A model generated the notes under the pieces. The model was not told the origin of the DNA. It did not search any database and saw nothing but the letters and a program-made list of their open reading frames with translations. A DNA stretch of 64,000 nucleotides. Source: Lachnospiraceae bacterium UBA5899 (GTDB lineage Bacteria; Bacillota; Clostridia; Lachnospirales; Lachnospiraceae). Within the stretch, counting starts at the first letter, position 1, and the number at the start of each line of letters is the position of its first letter. The DNA is taken from positions 1 to 64,000 of the forward strand of contig DJEL01000037.1 of assembly GCA_002432425.1 (NCBI GenBank). Reading direction: 5' to 3'. The position numbers were made by a program, and so were the translations under genes. Positions 24,857-32,332 of the stretch are shown here, piece after piece.

Positions 24857-25615
24857 TTATTCTCCGGTGTCCGGGGTTAAAATCGGGCGGAAAGTCTTGC
24901 CGCCGTCATCATCCCGTAAATCCAGGGTACCGCTTTTGCCCGCAAGCGCTTCACTTAAATTATGAAGGCGGTTCAGCTTTTCATCCAGATAGTCCCGGCT
25001 TCCCAGAAGCACCCTGATGTTTCCGGTATACAGGGTGATTTCCTTGGAAGTGCTTAATGATATCTTGTCCGCATCAATCTCATACTTGGGCAAGCTCTTG
25101 GTAATTTCCAGAATGAGTTCAAAAATTTCCGAATCTTCCACGGGAAGCTTCTGGTTCAGCACCACTTCATCCACGGCAATGCCCGATACCTCGGGAATGC
25201 CCGCCGTATAGGTGCCGGAAATTTCCATAACCGTGCCTTCGTCGTCAAAGTAAACATTCTGCCCTACATATTTTAAATAGCCTGCCAGTTTTTTCTCCTT
25301 CACTTCGATTTTGATGCTGTCGGGCGCCACGACCTCCACGGACATGGACGCAATAAACGGCACATCCCTGATTGGCTTGTTTTTGTATACCAGGGACAGG
25401 TAAAGGGAATTGTGGCTTAACTCATCCGTCATTACCATGTCCTGGATTTCCTCACTGGTGTAGTGCACATTTCCGGTCACGGTCACGTTTTTTACCATGT
25501 GTGCCCGATAAAAAAGATAACCGCCGCCAACCAGAACAATAAGCGATATCCAGAATATCAGCAGCTTGATATATATCTTTTTTCTTCTCATTTTTCTGTA
25601 ATCATTGTTATACAC
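24857..25615 (-). CDS. divIB: cell division protein DivIB/FtsQ
   Basis: 252 residues. A short basic N-terminus (YRKMRRKKIYIK) leads into one membrane segment (LLIFWISLIVLVGGGYLFY), then the extracellular POTRA domain (VKNVTVTGNVHYTSEEI) and the FtsQ/DivIB beta domain. It scaffolds the FtsL-DivIC complex at the septum. The likely start is a GTG at 25615 that overlaps the end of murA by 8 bases with GGAG upstream; an ATG at codon 9 is an alternative. The position after murA and before ftsZ is that of DivIB in Firmicute division clusters. Confidence 0.9.
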   Translation of the reverse strand: MYNNDYRKMRRKKIYIKLLIFWISLIVLVGGGYLFYRAHMVKNVTVTGNVHYTSEEIQDMVMTDELSHNSLYLSLVYKNKPIRDVPFIASMSVEVVAPDSIKIEVKEKKLAGYLKYVGQNVYFDDEGTVMEISGTYTAGIPEVSGIAVDEVVLNQKLPVEDSEIFELILEITKSLPKYEIDADKISLSTSKEITLYTGNIRVLLGSRDYLDEKLNRLHNLSEALAGKSGTLDLRDDDGGKTFRPILTPDTGE

Positions 25616-26879
25616 CGTATATTCGCACTCCTAACTCCCGCAAATCCCTGCAGATATTTTCATAGCCGCGTTCGATGAATTTTCCTCCGTCCACTGCCGT
25701 GGAACCCTCCGCCGCCGCTCCGGCTATCACAAGGGCCGCTCCGCCCCTCAGTTCCGTGGCGGAAACTGTGGAACCCCGCAGCCTTTCCACTCCCTGCACC
25801 CGGACCTGCCGGCTGTCTTCCTGTTCTATTTTGGCTCCCATCTCTTTCAGCGCGGAAAGAGTATGGAACCGGTTTTCAAAAATAGTTTCTTTCAGTACGC
25901 TTTCGCCGTCCGCCACCGCACAGACCGTTAAAAACAGGGACTGCATATCCGTGGGAAATCCCGGGTACGGCTCTGTTTCCACATAGCCCATCGCCTTCGG
26001 CCGCTCATCCATCTGGACATAAAGACCTTCTTCGTTTTCCTGTATCAGGGCTCCCATCCGTCTGGCTGCCAGCAAGGACGCTTCCATCTGTCCCGCCGGT
26101 GCATCGTACAAAAGCACTTCGCCACCCGCCGCCATGCAGGCGCACAGATAGGTTCCCGCCACAATCCGGTCTCCGGGAATACGGAAATGGCATCCGGTCA
26201 GCTTCTCTTTTCCGTGAATACAAATGTCCGAAGTACCGCCTCCCGTTATGTCAGCTCCGCAGGCATTTAAAAAATCGCAAAGACAGACAATCTCCGGTTC
26301 TCTTGCCGCTCCGTGCAAAACGGTGTCCCCCTCCGCACAGGCTGCTGCCAGAATCACATTTTCGGTAGCTCCCACGCTCGGCATATGCAGGTTGATTTCC
26401 GCACCCGTAAGTCCCTTTGCACAAGCATAAATGCCCTGGGGATGTTCCGTAATCTCCGCTCCCATTTTCGTAAGGGCGGAAAGGTGCATGTCTATGGGGC
26501 GCTTCCCGATGACACAGCCTCCGGGGTATTCCAGAAAGACGGCGCCCACCCTTCCGAGCAGGGCTCCCAGGAGAATAACGGAGGAACGCATCCCCCTTAC
26601 CGCCTCTGCGGGCATGCCGCTTAGCGCCGGGTAAAGCTCCACTTTTTCCGCATTTACCTTTAAGCTGCTGTTTTCCCAGCTCACAAGGCAGCCCAGACTC
26701 TTCAGTAATGTCTGCATCAGGTATACATCCTTAAGCCGGGGGCAGTTTTCGATGACACAGGTTCCCTTCACCAGAAGCGTGCCAGCCAGAATGGGAAGCA
26801 CCGCATTCTTGGAACCCTGTATTTTCACCTGTCCCTGCAGGGCTATTCCTCCATGGATATAAACGGTTTCCAAAATCAT
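25608..26879 (-). CDS. murA: UDP-N-acetylglucosamine 1-carboxyvinyltransferase
   Basis: 423 residues. MurA adds enolpyruvate to UDP-GlcNAc, the first committed step of peptidoglycan synthesis. The N-terminus VKIQGSKNAVLPILAGTLL and catalytic-loop motif GGCVIGKRPIDMHL are intact; Cys122 corresponds to E. coli Cys115, the fosfomycin target, so no intrinsic Cys-to-Asp resistance is seen. Later motifs include GDRIVAGTYLCACMAAGG and YPGFPTDMQ. It lies between ftsW and divIB, where other Firmicutes have murG/murB. GGGGG directly abuts the ATG, and that whole initiation region is one arm of a 12-bp inverted repeat. Confidence 0.96.
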   Translation of the reverse strand: MILETVYIHGGIALQGQVKIQGSKNAVLPILAGTLLVKGTCVIENCPRLKDVYLMQTLLKSLGCLVSWENSSLKVNAEKVELYPALSGMPAEAVRGMRSSVILLGALLGRVGAVFLEYPGGCVIGKRPIDMHLSALTKMGAEITEHPQGIYACAKGLTGAEINLHMPSVGATENVILAAACAEGDTVLHGAAREPEIVCLCDFLNACGADITGGGTSDICIHGKEKLTGCHFRIPGDRIVAGTYLCACMAAGGEVLLYDAPAGQMEASLLAARRMGALIQENEEGLYVQMDERPKAMGYVETEPYPGFPTDMQSLFLTVCAVADGESVLKETIFENRFHTLSALKEMGAKIEQEDSRQVRVQGVERLRGSTVSATELRGGAALVIAGAAAEGSTAVDGGKFIERGYENICRDLRELGVRIYGV

Positions 26880-26931
26880 TCCCCCATAAATACCTGTTAC
26901 CTTTATACTATTCAGGTTCGGGGGAATGGTT
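26874..26931 (-). promoter_or_regulatory. hairpin masking the murA translation start
   Basis: Bases 26874-26885 and 26920-26931 pair over 12 positions with one wobble, enclosing a second stem ACCTG/CAGGT. On the murA message the arm GGGGGAATGATT contains the start codon, and the partner arm begins just after the ftsW stop. There is no U run, so it is not a terminator. Confidence 0.6.
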
Positions 26932-28080
26932 CTAAGCGTCCTTTAACGGTATTTTCTTTGCAACATTCAAAACAATGCCGATTTCCGCAAGCTGGAACAG
27001 CACCGCAGTACCGCCGTAACTGATAAACGGCAGGGAAATACCGGTATTGGGAATGGTTGCCGTAACAACGGCTATGTTTAAGATAACCTGAATTGCCATA
27101 TGGCCCATCACACCTACCACTAAAAGGGCGCCGAACAAATCCGGTGCATTGTTGGCAATGACCATAAGTCTCCAGATTAACATCACAAACATCAGAATAA
27201 TGGCAATGGCTCCGAAAAGCCCCAATTCTTCACAGATAATGGAGAAAATCATATCATTCTGCGCTTCCGGGATGAAGCCCAGCTTCTGCATACTCTGTCC
27301 CAGTCCCTTGCCCCAGATGCCGCCGGAACCGATGGCATACAGTGCCTGCAGGGTCTGATAACCGGTATCGCTGACATACTCCTCGGGATGCAGCCAGGCA
27401 AGAATTCTCTTAAAACGGAAATTGGAGGTTTCGGAAGTTGCCATTTTGTCAACCATAATGACAAATGCCGCGGCAAGGGAAACGCCTCCCACTCCCATGA
27501 GCACAAACTTTTTGTAATCGGAGCTTGCCACGAATACCATCAGGAATACAATACCCATAATGATAATCGCAGAGCTTAAGTTGGACGTAATTTTCCAGAC
27601 CATCAGGACAATGGGCGCCGCCATTGCCATCAGGGTAATAAATCCGCGCCAGGTTTTGACCGTTTTTCCCATTTTGCAGATGATGACCGCAAAGAATAAA
27701 ATCATACACAGCTTGGCGATTTCCGCCGGCTGGATGGACAGACCGCCGATACGGAACCAGCGCTTTGCATGGTTTGACTCATAACCAAACGGAATGATGA
27801 GCAGCAATAACACCGCGGACGCTATGTAGCCGAGAATGTAAAACCTTTCCCAGAAATGGTAGGGAATGTTGGCTACAATAATCATGCCCACCAGTCCCAG
27901 CGCCGTTGCCTTCAACTGCTTTGTCAGGTAAAAGGTGGAGCTTCCGTACTTCTGCAGCGCCTCATAAGAGCTGGTGGAATACAGCATAACCAGACCGAAT
28001 CCCAGAAGGAAAAGCACAATGAACAAAAGGCTGTAGTCAAAGAAATATTCAGATTGTCCTTCTTTCTTTTTCTTTCTCAC
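26932..28080 (-). CDS. ftsW: FtsW/RodA/SpoVE family lipid II polymerase
   Basis: 382 residues of the SEDS family, about ten membrane segments. Characteristic stretches are GFGLVMLYSTSSYEAL at the start, the catalytic-loop region KRWFRIGGLSIQPAEIAKLCM (with the family-conserved IQPAE), QTLQALYAIGSGGIWGKGLGQS and the final GISLPFISYGGTAVLFQLAEIG. It polymerises glycan strands with a class B PBP partner; two such PBPs are encoded upstream. Whether it serves vegetative division or the spore cortex (SpoVE) cannot be decided, since only one SEDS gene is in the window. It is four bases after murD. Confidence 0.94.
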   Translation of the reverse strand: MRKKKKEGQSEYFFDYSLLFIVLFLLGFGLVMLYSTSSYEALQKYGSSTFYLTKQLKATALGLVGMIIVANIPYHFWERFYILGYIASAVLLLLIIPFGYESNHAKRWFRIGGLSIQPAEIAKLCMILFFAVIICKMGKTVKTWRGFITLMAMAAPIVLMVWKITSNLSSAIIIMGIVFLMVFVASSDYKKFVLMGVGGVSLAAAFVIMVDKMATSETSNFRFKRILAWLHPEEYVSDTGYQTLQALYAIGSGGIWGKGLGQSMQKLGFIPEAQNDMIFSIICEELGLFGAIAIILMFVMLIWRLMVIANNAPDLFGALLVVGVMGHMAIQVILNIAVVTATIPNTGISLPFISYGGTAVLFQLAEIGIVLNVAKKIPLKDA

Positions 28081-28084
28081 CCTA

Positions 28085-29461
28085 TCACCCCTTCAGTTCG
28101 TGTACATATTCCTTGAAAATTCTGCCGCGTTCTTCATAATTATCAAACATACCCCAACTTGCACAGGCAGGGGAAAGCAAAACAGCATCTCCCGGCTCCG
28201 CTGTTTCCACGCAGATGTCAAACGCTTCCCTAAAAGTATCCGCCATGCGGATTTTTGTAAATCCGTGCGCTCTTGCGCAGTCCGCAATAATCTTTTTGGT
28301 CTGTCCTATTAAAACCAGACATTTTACTTTTCCGTCAAAAGCTTCAATCCAGTCGTCAAACGGAATTTCCTTGTCAAAGCCTCCGCCGATTAACACGGTG
28401 GGACGGCTCATGGCGCGGATACCCTGAATGGCGGCATCCGGATTGGTGCCCTTGGAGTCGTTATAGTAAATAACGCCGTTTTTCTCCGCAACGTATTCAA
28501 TACGGTGCTCTACCGCCCGGAATTCTTTGATAACCTTTTTGGACACCTCGAGAGGTACACCCATGCCGTCCGCCATGGCAAGCGCCGCCATCACATTTTC
28601 CACATTGCAGCGTCCCACTAAATTCATGTCCGTATGTACGTTTAAGATAACTTCTTTTTCCCCGCCAAGGCGTCTGACAATGTAGTCGCCTTCCTGATAG
28701 TAGCCCTCTTCCAGTTCATGGACGGATGAGAAAAATACCACCTTTGCGGGACATTCTTTTGCAAATGCCGACAGATACGGGTCCTCATAATTCAGAACAC
28801 AGATTTCATTCTTGGTCTGGTTTTTACAGATGGACTCCTTGACCGCCGCATAGTTTTTCATGGTATGGTGTCTGTTTAAGTGGTCGGGCGTGATATTTAA
28901 GATAGCGGATACCGCCGGCTTAAAACTGTGGATGGTTTCTAACTGGAAGCTGCTGATTTCCGCAACGGTAACAGAAGTTTCCGTGGTTTTATCCGTCTCC
29001 GCCGTGTAGGGGTTTCCGATATTGCCCACTACAAACACCGGCTCATAATAAGCTTTCATGATTTCGCCCACCAGTGTGGTCGTGGTGGTTTTGCCGTTGG
29101 TTCCGGTAATGGCAATCAGTCTGCCTTTTTCCATCTGATAGCCCAGTTCAATTTCCCCTGAAATGGGAATGTTTCTTTCTGCAAATTTCTGCACAAAAGG
29201 CGATTCTATGGGAACTCCGGGGCTTAAAACCACAGCCTCCACTTCTTTCTCCACATCCGCCGGTAAGGTTTCTCCGTAGCAGACCGCTTTGTATCCTTCC
29301 GGCAGCTTTTCCTGAAGTTCCTCTGCCGTTATTCCCTTCTTACTGTCAAACAAAATGCTTTCCGCTCCCATTTTGGTAAGCAGGCCCACTGCGGCAATCC
29401 CGCTTTTTCCTCCGCCTACTACCAATACTTTTTTGTGTTTCAAATCCATTTTTCTAACCAT
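28085..29461 (-). CDS. murD: UDP-N-acetylmuramoyl-L-alanine--D-glutamate ligase
   Basis: 458 residues. It adds D-glutamate to UDP-MurNAc-L-Ala using ATP. The N-terminal Rossmann domain starts KKVLVVGGGKSGIAAVGLL, the Mur ligase P-loop is AITGTNGKTTTTTLVGEI, and later motifs include LNITPDHLNRHHTMKNYAAVK (carbamylated-lysine region) and YYNDSKGTNPDAAIQGI. GAGG lies six bases before the ATG at 29461; a second ATG four codons in is less well placed. It lies between mraY and ftsW with very short gaps. Confidence 0.97.
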   Translation of the reverse strand: MVRKMDLKHKKVLVVGGGKSGIAAVGLLTKMGAESILFDSKKGITAEELQEKLPEGYKAVCYGETLPADVEKEVEAVVLSPGVPIESPFVQKFAERNIPISGEIELGYQMEKGRLIAITGTNGKTTTTTLVGEIMKAYYEPVFVVGNIGNPYTAETDKTTETSVTVAEISSFQLETIHSFKPAVSAILNITPDHLNRHHTMKNYAAVKESICKNQTKNEICVLNYEDPYLSAFAKECPAKVVFFSSVHELEEGYYQEGDYIVRRLGGEKEVILNVHTDMNLVGRCNVENVMAALAMADGMGVPLEVSKKVIKEFRAVEHRIEYVAEKNGVIYYNDSKGTNPDAAIQGIRAMSRPTVLIGGGFDKEIPFDDWIEAFDGKVKCLVLIGQTKKIIADCARAHGFTKIRMADTFREAFDICVETAEPGDAVLLSPACASWGMFDNYEERGRIFKEYVHELKG

Positions 29462-29488
29462 GCCTTTCCTCGATTTACTCTTATATCC

Positions 29489-30442
29489 TTATAATCCCAA
29501 CAGGGCAAGAAGACTCACCATGGCTGTCAGAATCGAAAAAACTGCCGTAATTTTGGCTTCCGACCACCCGCATAATTCAAAATGGTGATGCAGGGGAGCC
29601 ATTTTAAGAAGGCGTCTGCCTCCGGTCAGCTTAAAATAAGCCACCTGGACAATGACCGATACCACTTCCAGAAAATACACCAATCCCACAAGGGGGATAA
29701 ACAGCGGCATGTGCAGGGCATAGCTTACCGACACCACAAAACCGCCGAGCGCCAGCGAACCGGTATCTCCCATAAATACGCTGGCGGGGTATACATTAAA
29801 CAAAAGAAATCCAAGCAATGCGCCCGCTCCCGCACCCGTCACCGGCTCTATCCCGCTCTGCATGCCAATGGCAGCCACGGAAAAGAACACTGTCACAATC
29901 AGGGTGACACCCGTGGCAAGACCGTCCAGCCCGTCCGTAAAATTAGTGCCGTTTACGGTTGCCGTCGTCACGAAAAACAGGAAGGGAACGTTAAAAACCC
30001 CCAGGTCAATCTGCCTGTCTGAAAACGGTATTTTCATCAAAAAGGCAGAGTCCGCATACCGGCTTAAATAGACGGCATAAAGCGCCGTCACCAATAGCTG
30101 CAGCAGAAACTTTGTACCCGGTGAAAGCCCCATGGAACGCCTGAGCACCACCTTTAAGTAATCATCCAGAAGCCCCACCATTCCGAAGCCCGCTGTCAGA
30201 AACAGGATGGGCATTATCTTCGGATACCGCTTTACAAACAAAAGACCGGTAAGTATCATGGCTCCCACAATGATAATGCCGCCCATGGTCGGAGTTCCGT
30301 TTTTCTTCAAATGGGTACCGGGACCGTCCTCTCTTACGGTCTGCCCCACCCGCAGTTTCTTAAGAACAGGGATGAGAACCGGTCCCATCGCCACGCTTAA
30401 CGCAAACGCCAAAACTGCCGGAAATAAACTGATATTCTGCAT
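29489..30442 (-). CDS. mraY: phospho-N-acetylmuramoyl-pentapeptide transferase
   Basis: 317 residues, ten membrane segments. MraY makes lipid I from UDP-MurNAc-pentapeptide and undecaprenyl phosphate. The family motifs are present: GTPTMGGIIIVGA, the aspartates in LDDYLKVV, NGTNFTDGLDGLATG, NVYPASVFMGDTGSLALGG and the C-terminal MAPLHHHFELCGWSE. There are 27 bases to murD and 15 from the upstream PBP gene, so the cluster is one transcript here. Confidence 0.97.
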   Translation of the reverse strand: MQNISLFPAVLAFALSVAMGPVLIPVLKKLRVGQTVREDGPGTHLKKNGTPTMGGIIIVGAMILTGLLFVKRYPKIMPILFLTAGFGMVGLLDDYLKVVLRRSMGLSPGTKFLLQLLVTALYAVYLSRYADSAFLMKIPFSDRQIDLGVFNVPFLFFVTTATVNGTNFTDGLDGLATGVTLIVTVFFSVAAIGMQSGIEPVTGAGAGALLGFLLFNVYPASVFMGDTGSLALGGFVVSVSYALHMPLFIPLVGLVYFLEVVSVIVQVAYFKLTGGRRLLKMAPLHHHFELCGWSEAKITAVFSILTAMVSLLALLGL

Positions 30443-30457
30443 TCTGCGCCCTCCCGG

Positions 30458-32272
30458 TTAATTTTCAGCGGGTATTTCGGCGCCATTATTTTTATTATAA
30501 TCCATAATACCCAAATAAGGAAGAATATTTTCAAAAAGCTGCTTCACAACCGGTGCGGCAATCTGTCCTCCGTAGTAGGTTCCCGTCGGATGGGTGATGA
30601 TTGCCATGGCTATGATTTCCGGGTCATCCGCCGGGGCAAAGCCCACAAAAGACGCAATGTATTTGCCGGTTCCCCTTGGAAGCGTCTGGCTGGTTGCCGT
30701 CTTTCCTCCTATCCGCGCACCCTCTATGTACGCCTTTTTTCCGCCGCCCTCCGCCACTACTTTTTCCAGCATTTCCCTCATGGTGGCGGAAGTCTCCGAC
30801 GATACAATCTGTTCCGATACCGGATATTCAAAGGTTTCCACACAGTTCCCCTCTGCATCCGTTACCTCCACGCCGAAATGGGGGGTAATCAGATTGCCGC
30901 CGTTTACAATGGAGGCGGCGGTTGTCAGAAGCTTAATGGGCGTAATCTGAAAGGACTGCCCGAAGGAAATGGTGGCAAGCTCCACCGCTCCGATGTTCTC
31001 CTCTTTGTGCATAATGGTTCCGGCTTCTCCCGGCAAATCCACGCCGGTTTTCTGCAAGAGTCCGAACTTTTCAAAGTAGTCGTAATAGGTTTCCACTCCC
31101 ATACGCAGTCCTACGGTGATAAACACCGGATTGCAGGAGTTCATGGTGGCATGCACAAAGTCCTCGGAGCCGTGCCCTCCTACTTTGTGGCAGCGGATTT
31201 TCCGGTCCTCCACAATAATGAAGCCGGGACAGGAAAAGGTGGACTGCGGTGTCACCACACCTGACTCCAGTCCGGCAGCCGCCGTAATAATTTTAAACGT
31301 GGAGCCCGGCTCATAGGTATCGTTGATGCAGCCGTTTCTCCACATGGCATTTAACAAATTCTGTTTTTCCTGTTCGGAAAGGTCATCCCCCGAGGAAATG
31401 CTGTTGCCCGATACGTCCGTTCCGCTGGCATATTTTAAGATGTCCTCCGTCAGCACGTAGGGCTCGTTCAAATCAAATTCCGGCGTGTTCACCATAGCCA
31501 GAATTTCTCCGGTTTTCGCATTCATGACAATAATGGAAACACTCCTGGCTTCCTTGGTTTCCATCGCCTGATAAGCAAGCTGGGTCGCATAGCTCTGGAT
31601 ATTCATATCCATGCTGATATGTAAATCACCGCCGTTTACCGGCTCTATGCGGCTCTCTCCCGCTTCCTCCACTTCAATGCCCCTGGCATCGGTCACCGTT
31701 AAAATGGTGCCTTTTTTTCCTGCCAGATACTCTTCGTAAATGACCTCCAGCCCGATAATGCCCTGGTTGTCGCTGCCGGTAAAGCCCAGCACCTTGGAGC
31801 CTAACTCCCCGTAAGGATAAAAGCGTTTGTAATCTTCATCCACCTTTACCCCGGCAAGGTCATACTCCCGGATGCGGTCCCCGGTTTCTTTGTCCACGTT
31901 GCTTTTAATACGCTCAATGGACGAATATTTTTCCACCCGTTTGCGGACATATTCTTCCGACAAAGACAGCTCCTTACACAGCATGGAAATAACCGCTTCC
32001 CTGTCCTCTATCTGGTTGTAAATGACGGAAATGGTGCAGACCGTCCGGTTATCCGCAATCACGGTGCCGTTGCAGTCCAGTATCCGTCCCCTTGCCGCCT
32101 TGATGCTTCTTTCCCTCTCATGCAGCTCCTGCGCTTTCGCAGAATAATAATCGGCTTTCGCCACCATCAGGTACACAAGCCTGAAAAATAAAATTGCCAA
32201 AAGTCCCGCACAGATAAAAAACGTGACGGTTATTTTTTTCCGGTAATGGGTTTTATGGGGGGTATTTAACAT
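30458..32272 (-). CDS. class B penicillin-binding protein, SpoVD/PBP2-like
   Basis: 604 residues. An N-terminal membrane anchor (ITVTFFICAGLLAILFFRLVY) precedes the dimerisation region (RGRILDCNGTVIADN) and the transpeptidase domain. Catalytic motifs: Ser324 in EPGSTFK, SCN at 379-381, and KTA at 524-526 in IGGKTATSQ, where most PBPs have KTG. It has no C-terminal PASTA domain, unlike B. subtilis SpoVD. Two adjacent class B PBPs suggest one vegetative and one sporulation enzyme; which is which is inferred only. Its ribosome site GAGG is inside the 3' arm of an 18-bp inverted repeat placed between the two PBP genes. Confidence 0.9.
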   Translation of the reverse strand: MLNTPHKTHYRKKITVTFFICAGLLAILFFRLVYLMVAKADYYSAKAQELHERERSIKAARGRILDCNGTVIADNRTVCTISVIYNQIEDREAVISMLCKELSLSEEYVRKRVEKYSSIERIKSNVDKETGDRIREYDLAGVKVDEDYKRFYPYGELGSKVLGFTGSDNQGIIGLEVIYEEYLAGKKGTILTVTDARGIEVEEAGESRIEPVNGGDLHISMDMNIQSYATQLAYQAMETKEARSVSIIVMNAKTGEILAMVNTPEFDLNEPYVLTEDILKYASGTDVSGNSISSGDDLSEQEKQNLLNAMWRNGCINDTYEPGSTFKIITAAAGLESGVVTPQSTFSCPGFIIVEDRKIRCHKVGGHGSEDFVHATMNSCNPVFITVGLRMGVETYYDYFEKFGLLQKTGVDLPGEAGTIMHKEENIGAVELATISFGQSFQITPIKLLTTAASIVNGGNLITPHFGVEVTDAEGNCVETFEYPVSEQIVSSETSATMREMLEKVVAEGGGKKAYIEGARIGGKTATSQTLPRGTGKYIASFVGFAPADDPEIIAMAIITHPTGTYYGGQIAAPVVKQLFENILPYLGIMDYNKNNGAEIPAEN

Positions 32273-32273
32273 A

Positions 32274-32327
32274 ATAACCTCACAAAAAAGGTCTTGTTAT
32301 ACTCTATTCCCTTTTTTATGAGGTTAT
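32274..32327 (-). promoter_or_regulatory. 18-bp inverted repeat masking the ribosome site of the second PBP
   Basis: Arms 32274-32291 and 32310-32327 pair over 18 positions with one wobble, around an 18-base loop. On minus the 3' arm ends TGAGGTTAT and is followed at once by TATG, so GAGG is sequestered. The T6 tract is inside the arm rather than after it, so a plain terminator is less likely. Confidence 0.6.
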
Positions 32328-32332
32328 GTATT

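Noticed and set aside
25608..26879. Fosfomycin-resistant MurA variant
   Set aside because: The catalytic-loop cysteine (GGCVIGKRP) is present, so the known Cys-to-Asp resistance change is absent.
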